A stretch of DNA of 64,000 bases. Source: Paenibacillus sp. SC116 (GTDB lineage: Bacteria > Bacillota > Bacilli > Paenibacillales > Paenibacillaceae). The notes beneath the pieces were generated by a model that was not told where the DNA came from, did no database searches, and was given only the letters and a program-made list of their open reading frames with translations. The translations under genes and the position numbers were made by a program. Within the stretch, counting starts at the first letter, position 1, and each line of letters starts with the position of its first letter. Positions 8,462 to 17,146 of this stretch are shown here, piece by piece. The DNA lies in NCBI RefSeq assembly GCF_024733555.1, contig NZ_JANIOF010000005.1:124001-188000 (forward strand). Reading direction: 5' to 3'.

Positions 8462-9646
8462 CTACCTTTCCCGCTGTACAAGCGGCTTTAACCGCTCAAC
8501 TGTTTCCTTTAACGCACTACCTATCCGATCAATCTGCTCTATTGTCATAGATGCATCCATACTAATCCGCAGGCCGCTCGCAGCGACGCGCTCATTATGT
8601 GTCTGTGCCAACAGCACTCGGCTTGGCTTATGAAGCTTAGATGAACAAGCTGACTGCGTTGACAACACAATTCCCTGCTCCTCCATCGCATGAACGGCTA
8701 CTTCTGCCTTCATCCCCGGAAAAGAGGCATTAATAATATGTGGAGCACCAAGCGGATATGCAGGGCTGTTAAGCACCAGCTCAGGTATTTCACGAATGTG
8801 CTTCAACATACGTTCATTTAGTATCAGCAGCTTCTCTTCATCTTTAGCTTGTGCTTCTACCGCCATACGTACCGCTTTGGACATAGCCAATATGCCAGGC
8901 ACATTAGAAGTACCCGCACGCAAGCCAAACTCTTGCACGCCCCCATGAATAAGCGGTGTAAGCTTCAAGCTGCCACGCTTAACAAGTATCCCCATCCCTT
9001 TAGGACCGTGGATTTTATGTCCTGACAAGCTGTATAGATGGGCATTCCAATCTGCGAGTTCTACAGACAGCTTTCCTAGCCCTTGTACCCCATCCACATG
9101 AAATACAAGCTTAGGATAGCGAGCAACCAGCTGGCCAATTTCGCGCAAGGGCTGCACGGCTCCAGTTTCGTTATTTACATGCATAACACTGAGCAGCACC
9201 GTATGAGGTTTAATCAACTGTTCTAGCTGCTTCAAATCGACACGCCCATTTTTATCAACAGGTGCGATACTAACTTCTACACCTTCGAGCTTCAACTGCT
9301 CATAACAAGCATATACGGACGGATGTTCTACCGCAGATACAATCGCATGAACAGGATTGCCAGCTGCTGCTAATCGCATTGCCTCACGAACGACACCGAA
9401 AATAGCCATATTATTGCTCTCCGTCGCCCCTGAGGTGAATATTACTTCTTGTGGCTGAACATGTAGAACCTGTGCAACGATACTGCGTGCACGCAGTACT
9501 AATTGATCAGCTTGTCCGCCTAACTCATGTATAGAAGATGGATTCGCATAAATACGCTCCATCACTTCTGTCATCGTACGAATGACCTCAGGATGAGGAG
9601 GGGTTGATGCGCTATAATCCGCATAAATGATGTCGTTTGCTTTCAT
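8462..9646 (-). CDS. cysteine desulfurase (NifZ/IscS-like), sulfur donor for ThiI
   Basis: 394 residues from the ATG at 9646. The upstream TTG at 9685 has no SD, whereas AAGGAGGAG and AGGAGG precede the ATG. It is a fold-type I PLP enzyme: YADYSASTPPHPEV at the N-terminus, the substrate-binding FTSGATESNN, the PLP lysine in SGHKIHGPKGMG (about residue 204) and the catalytic cysteine in STQSACSS (about residue 328). It takes sulfur from cysteine as a persulfide. The gene order desulfurase-thiI is that of B. subtilis nifZ-thiI, whose enzyme feeds tRNA thiolation. A role in Fe-S cluster assembly is less likely because no scaffold gene is near. Confidence 0.93.
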   Translation of the reverse strand: MKANDIIYADYSASTPPHPEVIRTMTEVMERIYANPSSIHELGGQADQLVLRARSIVAQVLHVQPQEVIFTSGATESNNMAIFGVVREAMRLAAAGNPVHAIVSAVEHPSVYACYEQLKLEGVEVSIAPVDKNGRVDLKQLEQLIKPHTVLLSVMHVNNETGAVQPLREIGQLVARYPKLVFHVDGVQGLGKLSVELADWNAHLYSLSGHKIHGPKGMGILVKRGSLKLTPLIHGGVQEFGLRAGTSNVPGILAMSKAVRMAVEAQAKDEEKLLILNERMLKHIREIPELVLNSPAYPLGAPHIINASFPGMKAEVAVHAMEEQGIVLSTQSACSSKLHKPSRVLLAQTHNERVAASGLRISMDASMTIEQIDRIGSALKETVERLKPLVQRER

Positions 9647-9798
9647 ATCCTCCTGACTCCTCCTTTTCACAACAAAAAAGATCAAAACGGCTTATTCGAC
9701 TACCGTTGTTGATCCCAGCCTAATATGTTCCTTGGAACAGTATTTATTGTACACGTATTCACGTTATTTCACCATCTTTTTATCCCCTATGCCAATGA

Positions 9799-9831
9799 CA
9801 AAAGGAGCAGCAGTACACTCCTGCCTGCTCC
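9799..9831 (-). terminator. intrinsic terminator
   Basis: GGAGCAG at 9804-9810 pairs with CTGCTCC at 9825-9831, and a short T-run follows on the minus strand. It ends the DUF4190 gene transcript. Confidence 0.75.
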
Positions 9832-9863
9832 TCCAGCACTGTTGCTCCATACATTAAGTTATA

Positions 9864-10214
9864 TCAGGTAAAAAATATGAAATGGATCAAAATTGCCGCT
9901 GCGCCAATAATCATTGCAGTTGCCCCTGCTGAGCGACTTCCTTGATAAATGGACATAAAACCGAGTGCTATGCTGGTCAAGCCTAGAATGTATGGAAACA
10001 TAAAGAGCGAAGCTATCGCAAAGCCAATCGCTGTGTATCCAAGTCCACTTGGTACATCAGCTTCCCGCTTCTCATCAGCAACCCTGAAATCTTGAGCTTC
10101 ATTTCCCATAAGCTCATAAGCGCTCTCAATGTGGTACTCCCGCTGATCTTGCATAGAATTCTGATTACGATTTCGATTCCGCTTCAAACGACGATCATGC
10201 TTTTTATGAGACAT
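9864..10214 (-). CDS. DUF4190-like small membrane protein
   Basis: 116 residues. A very basic N-terminus (MSHKKHDRRLKRNRNRNQNS) is followed by an acidic stretch and then two hydrophobic segments (about 58-82 and 90-115). The pattern GLGYTAIGFAIAS...LGLTSIALGFMSIYQGSR is typical of DUF4190 domains, where a Gly-rich helix pair is repeated in small Gram-positive membrane proteins. Function unknown. It follows the DUF1540 gene by about 20 bases and probably shares its transcript. Confidence 0.75.
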   Translation of the reverse strand: MSHKKHDRRLKRNRNRNQNSMQDQREYHIESAYELMGNEAQDFRVADEKREADVPSGLGYTAIGFAIASLFMFPYILGLTSIALGFMSIYQGSRSAGATAMIIGAAAILIHFIFFT

Positions 10215-10233
10215 AGTTAGCTCCCCTTTTCAA

Positions 10234-10452
10234 TTAGGAAGTTTTCGGCTTGAACGTCAAGCAGCAAGTCACAGAAGACTCTGAGGCGTGATCTTGATGC
10301 AAAACACCTAATTCATCTGCGTACTCTTCTTTGGAGCTTTTGTGACTATGCGCATCAATATCAATCTGAATGGAATCAGCATTACACATATTACCATCAC
10401 CCCAGAACGTACAGTTAGCTACCGTACATCTAACCGTTGGTTGAACGGACAT
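10234..10452 (-). CDS. DUF1540 domain protein, Cys-rich
   Basis: 72 residues. The pattern VRCTVANCTFWGDGNMCNAD, then a late SSVTCCLTFKP, gives the Cys spacing of DUF1540, a small probable metal-binding domain found mainly in spore-forming Firmicutes. The start has the SD GGAGGTGAAG close upstream of the ATG. No partner gene indicates a role; the downstream DUF4190 gene appears co-transcribed. Confidence 0.8.
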   Translation of the reverse strand: MSVQPTVRCTVANCTFWGDGNMCNADSIQIDIDAHSHKSSKEEYADELGVLHQDHASESSVTCCLTFKPKTS

Positions 10453-10532
10453 ATAACTTCACCTCCACTAACAGGTTGTCCGTCGCTGGGGAGGCATACT
10501 CGCATAACGAGCTGGTAGTTGTTATCGTGCAT

Positions 10533-10572
10533 AAAAAAAGAACGTGCCGAGACAAAAAGTTCGGACGTTCTT
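10533..10572 (-). terminator. intrinsic terminator of the YpuI-like gene
   Basis: AAGAACGT at 10538-10545 pairs with ACGTTCTT at 10565-10572, and the minus strand continues into a run of T. Confidence 0.88.
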
Positions 10573-10585
10573 GATTACATCTATA

Positions 10586-11083
10586 TTATTTATTGCTTTG
10601 CATTTTACGTTGTGTTAAATAATCATTTTCATAATAAGCTAGCTCATCGCGCAATTCTTCGAACATTTTCGTAATATTCAATATAATATCACTTGCTACA
10701 CGAATAGGCTTCTTACGGAAACGAATCGCTTCTTGCCCTGTGTACGCATAACGACCATCTTCGGAATAGCATTCATTTTTCGGATAAAAGAATGCGTTCA
10801 CGACATGATGATATACCTCATACAAAGACCGTTCTGCAAAGTTCGTATCAAAATTCGCTCGACGAAGAGTAACACCCAACTTCTCATAGCTTACTTCTGA
10901 GAATACGAGCAAGTGGCGTAGATCAGACAAAAATCCTCTGTAGAAACTAACGATTTCTTCATCTTGCTCGCTGCCTACCAGCTCCTGCAAACTGTACGTA
11001 TTTAAAAATGGCTCTACTTGATCGATAACGGACTTCAGCTTCTCTCTAGACGCTTCACACAGCTGCTTAACATTAGCTGGCAT
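10586..11083 (-). CDS. YpuI family protein (DUF3907)
   Basis: 165 residues, soluble, with a helical pattern. Recognisable segments are VKQLCEASREKLKSVI at the N-terminus, FYRGFLSDLRHLLVFSE and a central VYHHVVNAFFYPKNECY followed by EDGRYAYTGQEAIRFR. These match my recollection of the YpuI/DUF3907 family of spore-forming Bacillota; I could not check by alignment. Function is unknown. It is monocistronic, with its own terminator, and divergent from the protease gene. Confidence 0.65.
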   Translation of the reverse strand: MPANVKQLCEASREKLKSVIDQVEPFLNTYSLQELVGSEQDEEIVSFYRGFLSDLRHLLVFSEVSYEKLGVTLRRANFDTNFAERSLYEVYHHVVNAFFYPKNECYSEDGRYAYTGQEAIRFRKKPIRVASDIILNITKMFEELRDELAYYENDYLTQRKMQSNK

Positions 11084-11115
11084 GGAATGCTCCCCCTTAA
11101 CTTGGCCCTATCACT

Positions 11116-11143
11116 TAGACGATTGTTAGGTACTATTTATAAT
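11116..11143 (+). promoter_or_regulatory. candidate SigA promoter for the serine protease gene
   Basis: TAGACG (11116-11121), a 16-base spacer and a perfect TATAAT (11138-11143). The resulting leader would be about 150 bases. The -35 match is only partial. Confidence 0.4.
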
Positions 11144-11299
11144 GAAACCAAACTACCCACATCCTACCACATTCCAAGAGAAAAAGGTACTCCTTTCCAC
11201 CTATTTAGGCAAGAAGAATAAAAAGACCCAAGAACTCTCAAGCTATGACAGATGTAACAACGTCAACGGACAACTTGAATGATTTATGGAGGGATTACC

Positions 11300-13249
11300 A
11301 TGCGTCGTGGTACAGCGATTGGCTTGTCTTTATTAGGAGCAACCATTGTCGTCGTTCCTTTACTTTGGAACAGTATGTCTAGCAATCAGCAGCCAGCCCG
11401 AGTACAATCTGCTTCTCAAGAGAAACACTACAAACTCAACACCGTACATCAAGACATGAAGGTAACAGAGCGATTGCTGTCAACGGATACGAAACAAGCC
11501 ATGCATCGCGCACTTAGCCAATGGCCGTCCAAAGATCAAAATCATATAAAACTGAAAATGGACCGTTTCCGAGAAAAATATCCGCACTTCGTATACACGA
11601 GTTGGGTGAATCAATCGGCTGGAGCTCATGTGCGCAGTGGTTCTATACCTGATGCAAGCCAACATGACAAACAAGCGACGAAAGAACAACTTGCAGGTTA
11701 CGTGCACAAAGCGGAAAATGCTGTTACAAAAAAACAGTCTTATCGATCACCAGAAGTTGTGCTCAATGGCAAGCAATATGTTGTGCAAGGCTATCCGAGT
11801 CCTGCAACAAATGGTGGCATTGTCACCGTCGTCAGCCAACATGTTATTTATCAAGTGCATAATCATCAACAGCGCAATCTGCGAGTAGTCCCTTATCCTC
11901 CTGAACACAAATATCGGGTCAAATCCGTAGATACCAATACGAAAAAAGATGTGAAAGTCGCAGATGGTGAGGACAATCAGGGTACAAGTCACTATTACAC
12001 AGATGAAATCGTCGTACGCTTTAGACAGCAGCCTACTGAGCAGCAACTAAATCGCATGCGTGATGATATACGTGCTACAGCAGTGAAAAAAGTAGGTAAT
12101 GCCTACGTATTTCAATCCAAATGGATGGAAACAGAGCGACTGCAGCAATACTTTGCTTCTTATAACCCGCTCTATGTGGAACCCCATTACTTATATTTGA
12201 CGAACGATCTAAAACGAAGTGATGGGACACCGACAAGCCTACATGCAACGCCATTACGCGATCGTTTTGGAAGAGATAACCGAGCACCTAGAGCAAATAA
12301 CACGGCAGAAGCCGACCCGAATGACGTGCTGTACAAGCCTTATCAGTGGAATTTGCCATTAATTAAGACAAACAATGGCTGGTCCCTAACAAAAGGACGC
12401 GAAGATGTTATTGTTGCTGTAGTCGATACTGGTGTGGACCTTAAACACAGTGATTTGAAAGACAAGCTGCTGCCTGGCTATAATGCGATCGATCGCAATG
12501 CGAAGCCGCAAGATGATGTCGGGCACGGCACTCATGTAGCAGGTATTATTGGTGCCTCTGTTAATAATGAGGAAGGAATCGCCGGTATGACTTGGTACAA
12601 TAAAATATTGCCTGTCAAAGTACTTGATAGTTCAGGTTCTGGCACATCGTACTCGGTAGCTGAGGGAATTATCTGGGCAACGGATAATGGGGCTAAAGTA
12701 ATCAACCTTAGTCTTGGCAATTATGTAGATGGAGCTTTGCTCCATGATGCAGTGCGCTACGCCCATGAAAGAGATGTTGTCCTTATCGCAGCGACGGGCA
12801 ATGACAATACAAGTCAGCCAGGCTATCCTGCTGCGTATCCTGAAGTGTTCGCGGTATCTGCTACCGATTCGAATACTGCCAAAGCATCGTATTCCAACTA
12901 TGGCAATTATGTCGATGTCGTAGCACCGGGCACATCTATCGCCAGCTCCTATACGAATAATCAATATGCTGCTTTGTCGGGAACGTCAATGGCCAGCCCT
13001 CATGTATCTGCACTGGCTGCCTTGATACGTTCGGTTAATCCTGGCCTGAAAAATACCGAAGTCTATGATATTATGCGCCAAACAGTGAATGACTTGGGTA
13101 CAAAAGGAAAGGACAGTTATTACGGATATGGACAAATTGATGTAGAGCGTGCACTTCATCTTGCAACGCAAAGTACTCACTCTTTGTCGCTATACCCACA
13201 AAATGTTCAACGTGAACTGAAACGAACTGCTGTTGAGTTTGATCGTTAA
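11300..13249 (+). CDS. secreted or membrane-anchored subtilisin-like serine protease (peptidase S8)
   Basis: 649 residues from the ATG at 11300, which has GGAGGG 6 bases upstream; the frame also opens at 11279 without an SD. A hydrophobic N-terminal segment (IGLSLLGATIVVVPLLW) is a signal or anchor. A long pre-region includes a prodomain-like part around 240-320 (DEIVVRFRQQPTEQQLNRM). The catalytic triad is complete: Asp in VVDTGVDLKHSDL (about 377), His in DVGHGTHVAGI (about 408) and Ser in GTSMASPHVSAL (about 561). Family members degrade extracellular or spore-coat protein or process other secreted proteins; the substrate is unknown. The gene stands alone on the plus strand. Confidence 0.93.
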   Translation: MRRGTAIGLSLLGATIVVVPLLWNSMSSNQQPARVQSASQEKHYKLNTVHQDMKVTERLLSTDTKQAMHRALSQWPSKDQNHIKLKMDRFREKYPHFVYTSWVNQSAGAHVRSGSIPDASQHDKQATKEQLAGYVHKAENAVTKKQSYRSPEVVLNGKQYVVQGYPSPATNGGIVTVVSQHVIYQVHNHQQRNLRVVPYPPEHKYRVKSVDTNTKKDVKVADGEDNQGTSHYYTDEIVVRFRQQPTEQQLNRMRDDIRATAVKKVGNAYVFQSKWMETERLQQYFASYNPLYVEPHYLYLTNDLKRSDGTPTSLHATPLRDRFGRDNRAPRANNTAEADPNDVLYKPYQWNLPLIKTNNGWSLTKGREDVIVAVVDTGVDLKHSDLKDKLLPGYNAIDRNAKPQDDVGHGTHVAGIIGASVNNEEGIAGMTWYNKILPVKVLDSSGSGTSYSVAEGIIWATDNGAKVINLSLGNYVDGALLHDAVRYAHERDVVLIAATGNDNTSQPGYPAAYPEVFAVSATDSNTAKASYSNYGNYVDVVAPGTSIASSYTNNQYAALSGTSMASPHVSALAALIRSVNPGLKNTEVYDIMRQTVNDLGTKGKDSYYGYGQIDVERALHLATQSTHSLSLYPQNVQRELKRTAVEFDR

Positions 13250-13276
13250 TAGTTAATAAACTTCTTAATATACAAG

Positions 13277-13307
13277 CAGCCCGTATCGAGTAAATCGATA
13301 CGGGCTG
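13277..13307 (+). terminator. terminator after the serine protease gene
   Basis: A perfect 13-bp stem (CAGCCCGTATCGA with its complement) around five bases. The T-run on the plus strand is weak. It may also stop read-through of the RNase P RNA from the other side. Confidence 0.8.
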
Positions 13308-13349
13308 TTATGTGTTTCATATGATTTAGTTTCATCATAAGTGTGTTGT

Positions 13350-13763
13350 GCGATGGAAAGCTTGCCATAAGCCGGGTTCTGTACTCATCGTGGTATTACG
13401 GGAACAACCCTCCCACTACGGAGTGACAATCATCTATCTAGGCTGCCTATTACTAGGCAGCTCCAGCGACCAACCTAGACGCACCTCAGGCTAAGGTTAG
13501 CCCTTTGCAGGGCTTGCGTCCCATTAGGTCTTGCTCCAGATGGGGTTTACCAGGAACGAAGTCACCAGCGTTCCTCGTGGTCTCTTACACCACGGTTCCA
13601 CCCTTACCTGTGCCGCATAAGCGGCCATCGGCGGTCCATTTCTGTGGCACTATCCTTCAACTTGCGCTGACTGGACGTTATCCAGCATCCTGCCTTGTGG
13701 AGCCCGGACTTTCCTCTCGTGGTTTGCACCACCAGCGATTGTCTGTCAAACTTTCCGACAACA
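13350..13763 (-). ncRNA. rnpB: RNase P RNA (rnpB)
   Basis: The catalytic RNA of RNase P, which removes 5' leaders from tRNA precursors. The minus strand carries the universal core elements GAGGAAAGTCCGGGCTCC near the 5' end and ACAGAACCCGGCTTA near the 3' end. The two termini pair as helix P1 (GGAAAGTTTG at 13747-13756 with CAAGCTTTCC at 13355-13364). The length of about 410 bases fits bacterial RNase P RNA; Bacillus-type (class B) architecture is expected but was not folded here. The 5' end was placed about 7 bases after the -10 element. In-frame plus-strand ORFs across it are spurious. Confidence 0.96.
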
Positions 13764-13769
13764 TTCGTA

Positions 13770-13798
13770 AGTATACTAGCTTCTCACAAGAAACTCAA
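13770..13798 (-). promoter_or_regulatory. SigA promoter of rnpB
   Basis: On the minus strand TTGAGT (13793-13798), a 17-base spacer and TATACT (13770-13775) match the vegetative consensus closely and lie immediately upstream of the RNase P RNA. Confidence 0.8.
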
Positions 13799-13808
13799 CA
13801 CTCAACTT

Positions 13809-14924
13809 TTACATAAAATGAAAAGGTTCGGTATGAATTTCCGAAGCATGGAAATTCGTCTTCGAACCATTCTGCTCTGCGAGCTGCTGCAAACGCGCTG
13901 TTACATCAGGAATAAACATCTTCTCCGCATGATGCCCAGGGTCGATTATACATAGACCTGCAGCAAGCGCATCTTGTGCTGTATGGAAATCTACATCCCC
14001 GGTAACGAGCACATCTGCACCATGGAAAAGCGCGTGCTTCACATATCTGGATCCCGAACCGCCAAGTACAGCTACTTTGCGAACTTCACGTTCCATTGGT
14101 CCTACAACACGTACAAATGGAACGTTAAAGCGTAATTTAACCTGTTCTGCCAAAGCAGACAGGCTCATCGACTCCTTTAATTTCCCTACACGTCCAAGAC
14201 CGGATGGCTTTCCTTCCAATTGCAATGGATATATATCGTATGCCACCTCTTCATACGGATGAGCCTTCAGCATCGTACGCAGGACACGGCTCTTTATGGA
14301 GCGAGGCACAACGGTTTCCAATCGTACTTCCTCTACTTCTTCCATTTTACCTGTAGATCCGATATATGGATTCGTACCTTCCAAAGGCTTAAATGAGCCT
14401 GTTCCCTCGCTGTAGAAGCTGCAATGACTGTACTCCCCTATCCAGCCAGCACCGACGTCAAGAATGGCTTGTCTAACCGATTCCAAATGCGTTTTTGGAA
14501 TAAATACAACGAGTTTCTCTAAACGATCCTCATGCACCTTCTCCAACACTTTAAGCTGATCCAGCTCAAGCGCCTGTGCCATCAGATCATTCATGCCGCC
14601 TTCAACAATATCATAGTTCGTATGACTGATGTACACCGCGATATCATGTTTGATTAGCTTTTCATACAAGCGTCCAGCAGGTGTATCCGTTTGTAAATCT
14701 TTGAGAGGTCGGAAAATAATCGCATGGTGAGCAATAATGAGCCCGGCATTCAATCGTATCGCTTCATCAACGACTGCTTCTGTCACATCTAGGGAAATAA
14801 GCACGTTCTCTACTTCTTTTCGCAGCGTTCCTAATTGCAAACCAATGCGATCATCAGGAACAGCGAGAGATTTCGGAGCAAGCTGCTCGATCCACTGTGC
14901 TATTGTTTGCCCTTTTGCCAACAT
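13809..14924 (-). CDS. yqfO: Nif3-like dinuclear metal-center protein (YqfO/DUF34)
   Basis: 371 residues, the long form of the family with a PII-like insert in the middle (about 125-235, beginning KLVVFIPKTHLESV). Metal ligands are visible: IIAHHAIIFR near residue 65, then SHTNYDIVEGGMND, and the C-terminal DPGHHAEKM. It has been called GTP cyclohydrolase 1 type 2, but its biochemical role is unsettled. It follows trmK with a 25-base overlap, the conserved yqfN-yqfO pair of B. subtilis, implying translational coupling. Confidence 0.93.
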   Translation of the reverse strand: MLAKGQTIAQWIEQLAPKSLAVPDDRIGLQLGTLRKEVENVLISLDVTEAVVDEAIRLNAGLIIAHHAIIFRPLKDLQTDTPAGRLYEKLIKHDIAVYISHTNYDIVEGGMNDLMAQALELDQLKVLEKVHEDRLEKLVVFIPKTHLESVRQAILDVGAGWIGEYSHCSFYSEGTGSFKPLEGTNPYIGSTGKMEEVEEVRLETVVPRSIKSRVLRTMLKAHPYEEVAYDIYPLQLEGKPSGLGRVGKLKESMSLSALAEQVKLRFNVPFVRVVGPMEREVRKVAVLGGSGSRYVKHALFHGADVLVTGDVDFHTAQDALAAGLCIIDPGHHAEKMFIPDVTARLQQLAEQNGSKTNFHASEIHTEPFHFM

Positions 14925-15685
14925 GCGATCAACTCCTCCAATTCTGATTTGTAGGCAACAAACTGTTCTCTGCGTTCAGCTGTTTCTTCCGCATCAGATT
15001 TTGCCATCGTACTCAGAATTCGCTCTTGCTTATTCACTTCGTGCTGCCACTTTGCAATGAAGACATCGCTTACTACTTCTTCAGACAAATATGGCCCTAG
15101 CTTAAGCAGCCACTGCTCATCAAGAACGAAACCGCAAGCCAATTGTCTCGATGCATACATAGCTTTGTCTGCTTGCACGAATTCATCAGCATTCCAACCA
15201 TCAACCGGTCTTTCTGCCAGCAGCACCTCATAAATTTTGCCGTCTTCTTCAAGAATATGTTCTGCTTTAAGCAGCCATTGCTCATCTCGCAGCCATTGTC
15301 TGACAAGGTCTTCACCGACATTCGGCTGCAGCACAAGCCTCTGAACGCCTGACAGCTTATCTACGCCTGCTTGCAGAATGGAGACGATTAATCCTCCACC
15401 CATTCCTGCAATCGTAATACAGTCCACTTCGCCTGCCTGAACAACGGCAAGCCCGTCACCTCGACGTACTTCTATCATTGACTCTAGACGCGAACCTTTA
15501 ACTTGCCGTACTGCCGCATCAAAAGGACCTGGATTCACTTCTCCAGCAATAGCCTTAACAATACGTTTCTCTTTGGCCAAATAGGTTGGCAGCAATGCAT
15601 GATCAGAGCCTATATCAGCAAGACGACTATTCATTGGAACCCAATCAGCAATTTGCTGAAGTCTTTTCGATAACTTTATGATCAC
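14900..15685 (-). CDS. trmK: tRNA (adenine(22)-N1)-methyltransferase TrmK
   Basis: 261 residues. An N-terminal Rossmann-fold methyltransferase domain has the SAM-binding motif RLADIGSDHALLPTYLA (about 21-37) and DCITIAGMGGGLIV (about 87-100), where the motif-IV-like residues sit. A C-terminal helical, coiled-coil-prone region follows. TrmK methylates N1 of A22 in the D-arm of tRNA, mainly in Gram-positives. Its stop codon lies inside the start of yqfO. In B. subtilis cytochrome cccA lies between sigA and trmK; here that gap (15686-15926) has no gene. Confidence 0.93.
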   Translation of the reverse strand: MIIKLSKRLQQIADWVPMNSRLADIGSDHALLPTYLAKEKRIVKAIAGEVNPGPFDAAVRQVKGSRLESMIEVRRGDGLAVVQAGEVDCITIAGMGGGLIVSILQAGVDKLSGVQRLVLQPNVGEDLVRQWLRDEQWLLKAEHILEEDGKIYEVLLAERPVDGWNADEFVQADKAMYASRQLACGFVLDEQWLLKLGPYLSEEVVSDVFIAKWQHEVNKQERILSTMAKSDAEETAERREQFVAYKSELEELIACWQKGKQ

Positions 15686-15926
15686 GTGTTTATTTCACCC
15701 ACTGTATTAATAATGATGTCGAAGTTATCTTACCGCACATTTGCATTTGAGAATTAAAAAAGGTAAAATAATCCCCATCAGCATAAATGAAGGAAGATTT
15801 GAAAAATAAAGTTAGTTTCTATGTTAATGTAAGTGCTAGCAATAGATATCAGATCTAGCCTCTTCTACCTATGCGAAGTTACAATCTTTTGCGCTTTAGG
15901 ATTGAATTGAACATAGCCAATATGGA

Positions 15927-15970
15927 AGAAAAGACCTTACTGCGCGCTGCAGAGCGCAACAGAAGGTCTA
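15927..15970 (-). terminator. intrinsic terminator of the dnaG-sigA transcript
   Basis: AGACCTT and AAGGTCT form the outer stem, with inner GCGCTCTGCAGCGCGC pairing. The minus strand ends in TTTTC. It is just after the sigA stop codon. Confidence 0.88.
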
Positions 15971-15982
15971 TGCATCCTGTGT

Positions 15983-17107
15983 CTATTCTAAGAAATCTTT
16001 CAAGCGCTTGCTGCGGCTTGGGTGACGAAGCTTGCGCAATGCTTTCGCTTCGATCTGACGAATACGCTCACGAGTAACGCCGAATACTTTACCGACTTCC
16101 TCAAGTGTACGCGTACGGCCATCATCGAGTCCAAAACGCAATCGAAGTACATTCTCTTCACGTTCTGTTAACGTATCGAGAACATCTTCTAACTGCTCCT
16201 TCAATAATTCATATGCTGCTGCATCTGCTGGTGCCAACGCTTCTTGATCCTCAATGAAGTCGCCCAAGTGTGAATCGTCTTCTTCCCCGATAGGTGTCTC
16301 CAACGATACAGGTTCCTGTGCAATCTTCATGATCTCACGTACTTTTTCCACACTGAGTTCCATCTCAGCAGCAATTTCTTCTGGTGTCGGTTCACGCCCT
16401 AGCTCTTGCAAGAGTTGACGGGAGACACGGATCAGCTTATTGATCGTCTCTACCATGTGAACCGGAATTCGGATTGTACGCGCTTGGTCTGCGATCGCCC
16501 GCGTTATCGCTTGACGAATCCACCATGTCGCATACGTACTGAATTTGAAGCCTTTATCGTGATCGAATTTCTCAACTGCTTTAATAAGACCCATGTTGCC
16601 TTCTTGAATAAGATCCAAGAATAACATACCACGGCCGACATAGCGTTTCGCAATGCTGACAACGAGACGCAAGTTCGCCTCCGCAAGGCGCTTCTTAGCT
16701 TCCTCGTCACCTTGATCAATGCGTTTCGCCAAGTCAATCTCATCTTCAGCAGAGAGAAGAGGAACACGGCCAATTTCTTTGAGATACATACGAACAGGGT
16801 CGTTAATCTTTATTCCTGGAGGAAGAGACAAGTCATCTTCATATTGGAAGTCGTCCTGCTCATCTTCGCGCTCTCCTCTTGGTCGACCGCCCATTTCATC
16901 GTCGTTCTCATTAATTTCAATTCCAAGGTCACTCAACTGCTCATAGAACTCGTCCATTTGATCAGAATCTTGATCAAAATTGGCCAACTTCTCAGTAATT
17001 TCTTTGTATGTGAGCGCCCCCCGCTTTTTGCCGAGTTCAATCAACTGATCCTTCACTTGGTCCAAAGCAGCTTCGGCTTCAAGTCCAGTATGTTGATCTT
17101 TCGCCAT
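15983..17107 (-). CDS. sigA: primary RNA polymerase sigma factor SigA (RpoD)
   Basis: 374 residues, close to the B. subtilis length. A degenerate acidic N-terminal region (region 1.1) precedes a continuous sigma-70 core: region 1.2 ([15 protein letters not shown]), regions 2.1-2.4 ([19 protein letters not shown], then [13 protein letters not shown]), region 3 and region 4.2 ([18 protein letters not shown]). It directs transcription from vegetative promoters. It is preceded by dnaG with a 39-base gap and followed by a strong terminator, the classical macromolecular synthesis operon arrangement. Confidence 0.98.
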   Translation of the reverse strand: MAKDQHTGLEAEAALDQVKDQLIELGKKRGALTYKEITEKLANFDQDSDQMDEFYEQLSDLGIEINENDDEMGGRPRGEREDEQDDFQYEDDLSLPPGIKINDPVRMYLKEIGRVPLLSAEDEIDLAKRIDQGDEEAKKRLAEANLRLVVSIAKRYVGRGMLFLDLIQEGNMGLIKAVEKFDHDKGFKFSTYATWWIRQAITRAIADQARTIRIPVHMVETINKLIRVSRQLLQELGREPTPEEIAAEMELSVEKVREIMKIAQEPVSLETPIGEEDDSHLGDFIEDQEALAPADAAAYELLKEQLEDVLDTLTEREENVLRLRFGLDDGRTRTLEEVGKVFGVTRERIRQIEAKALRKLRHPSRSKRLKDFLE

Positions 17108-17146
17108 GTTCCGACTCCCTCCTCCCTAGATATCGCTCTCCTGTTG

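Noticed and set aside
13505-13955. Plus-strand ORFs of 86-103 residues across the RNase P RNA region
   Set aside because: They lie inside or at the edge of a confidently identified RNA gene, have no SD and encode no recognisable protein.
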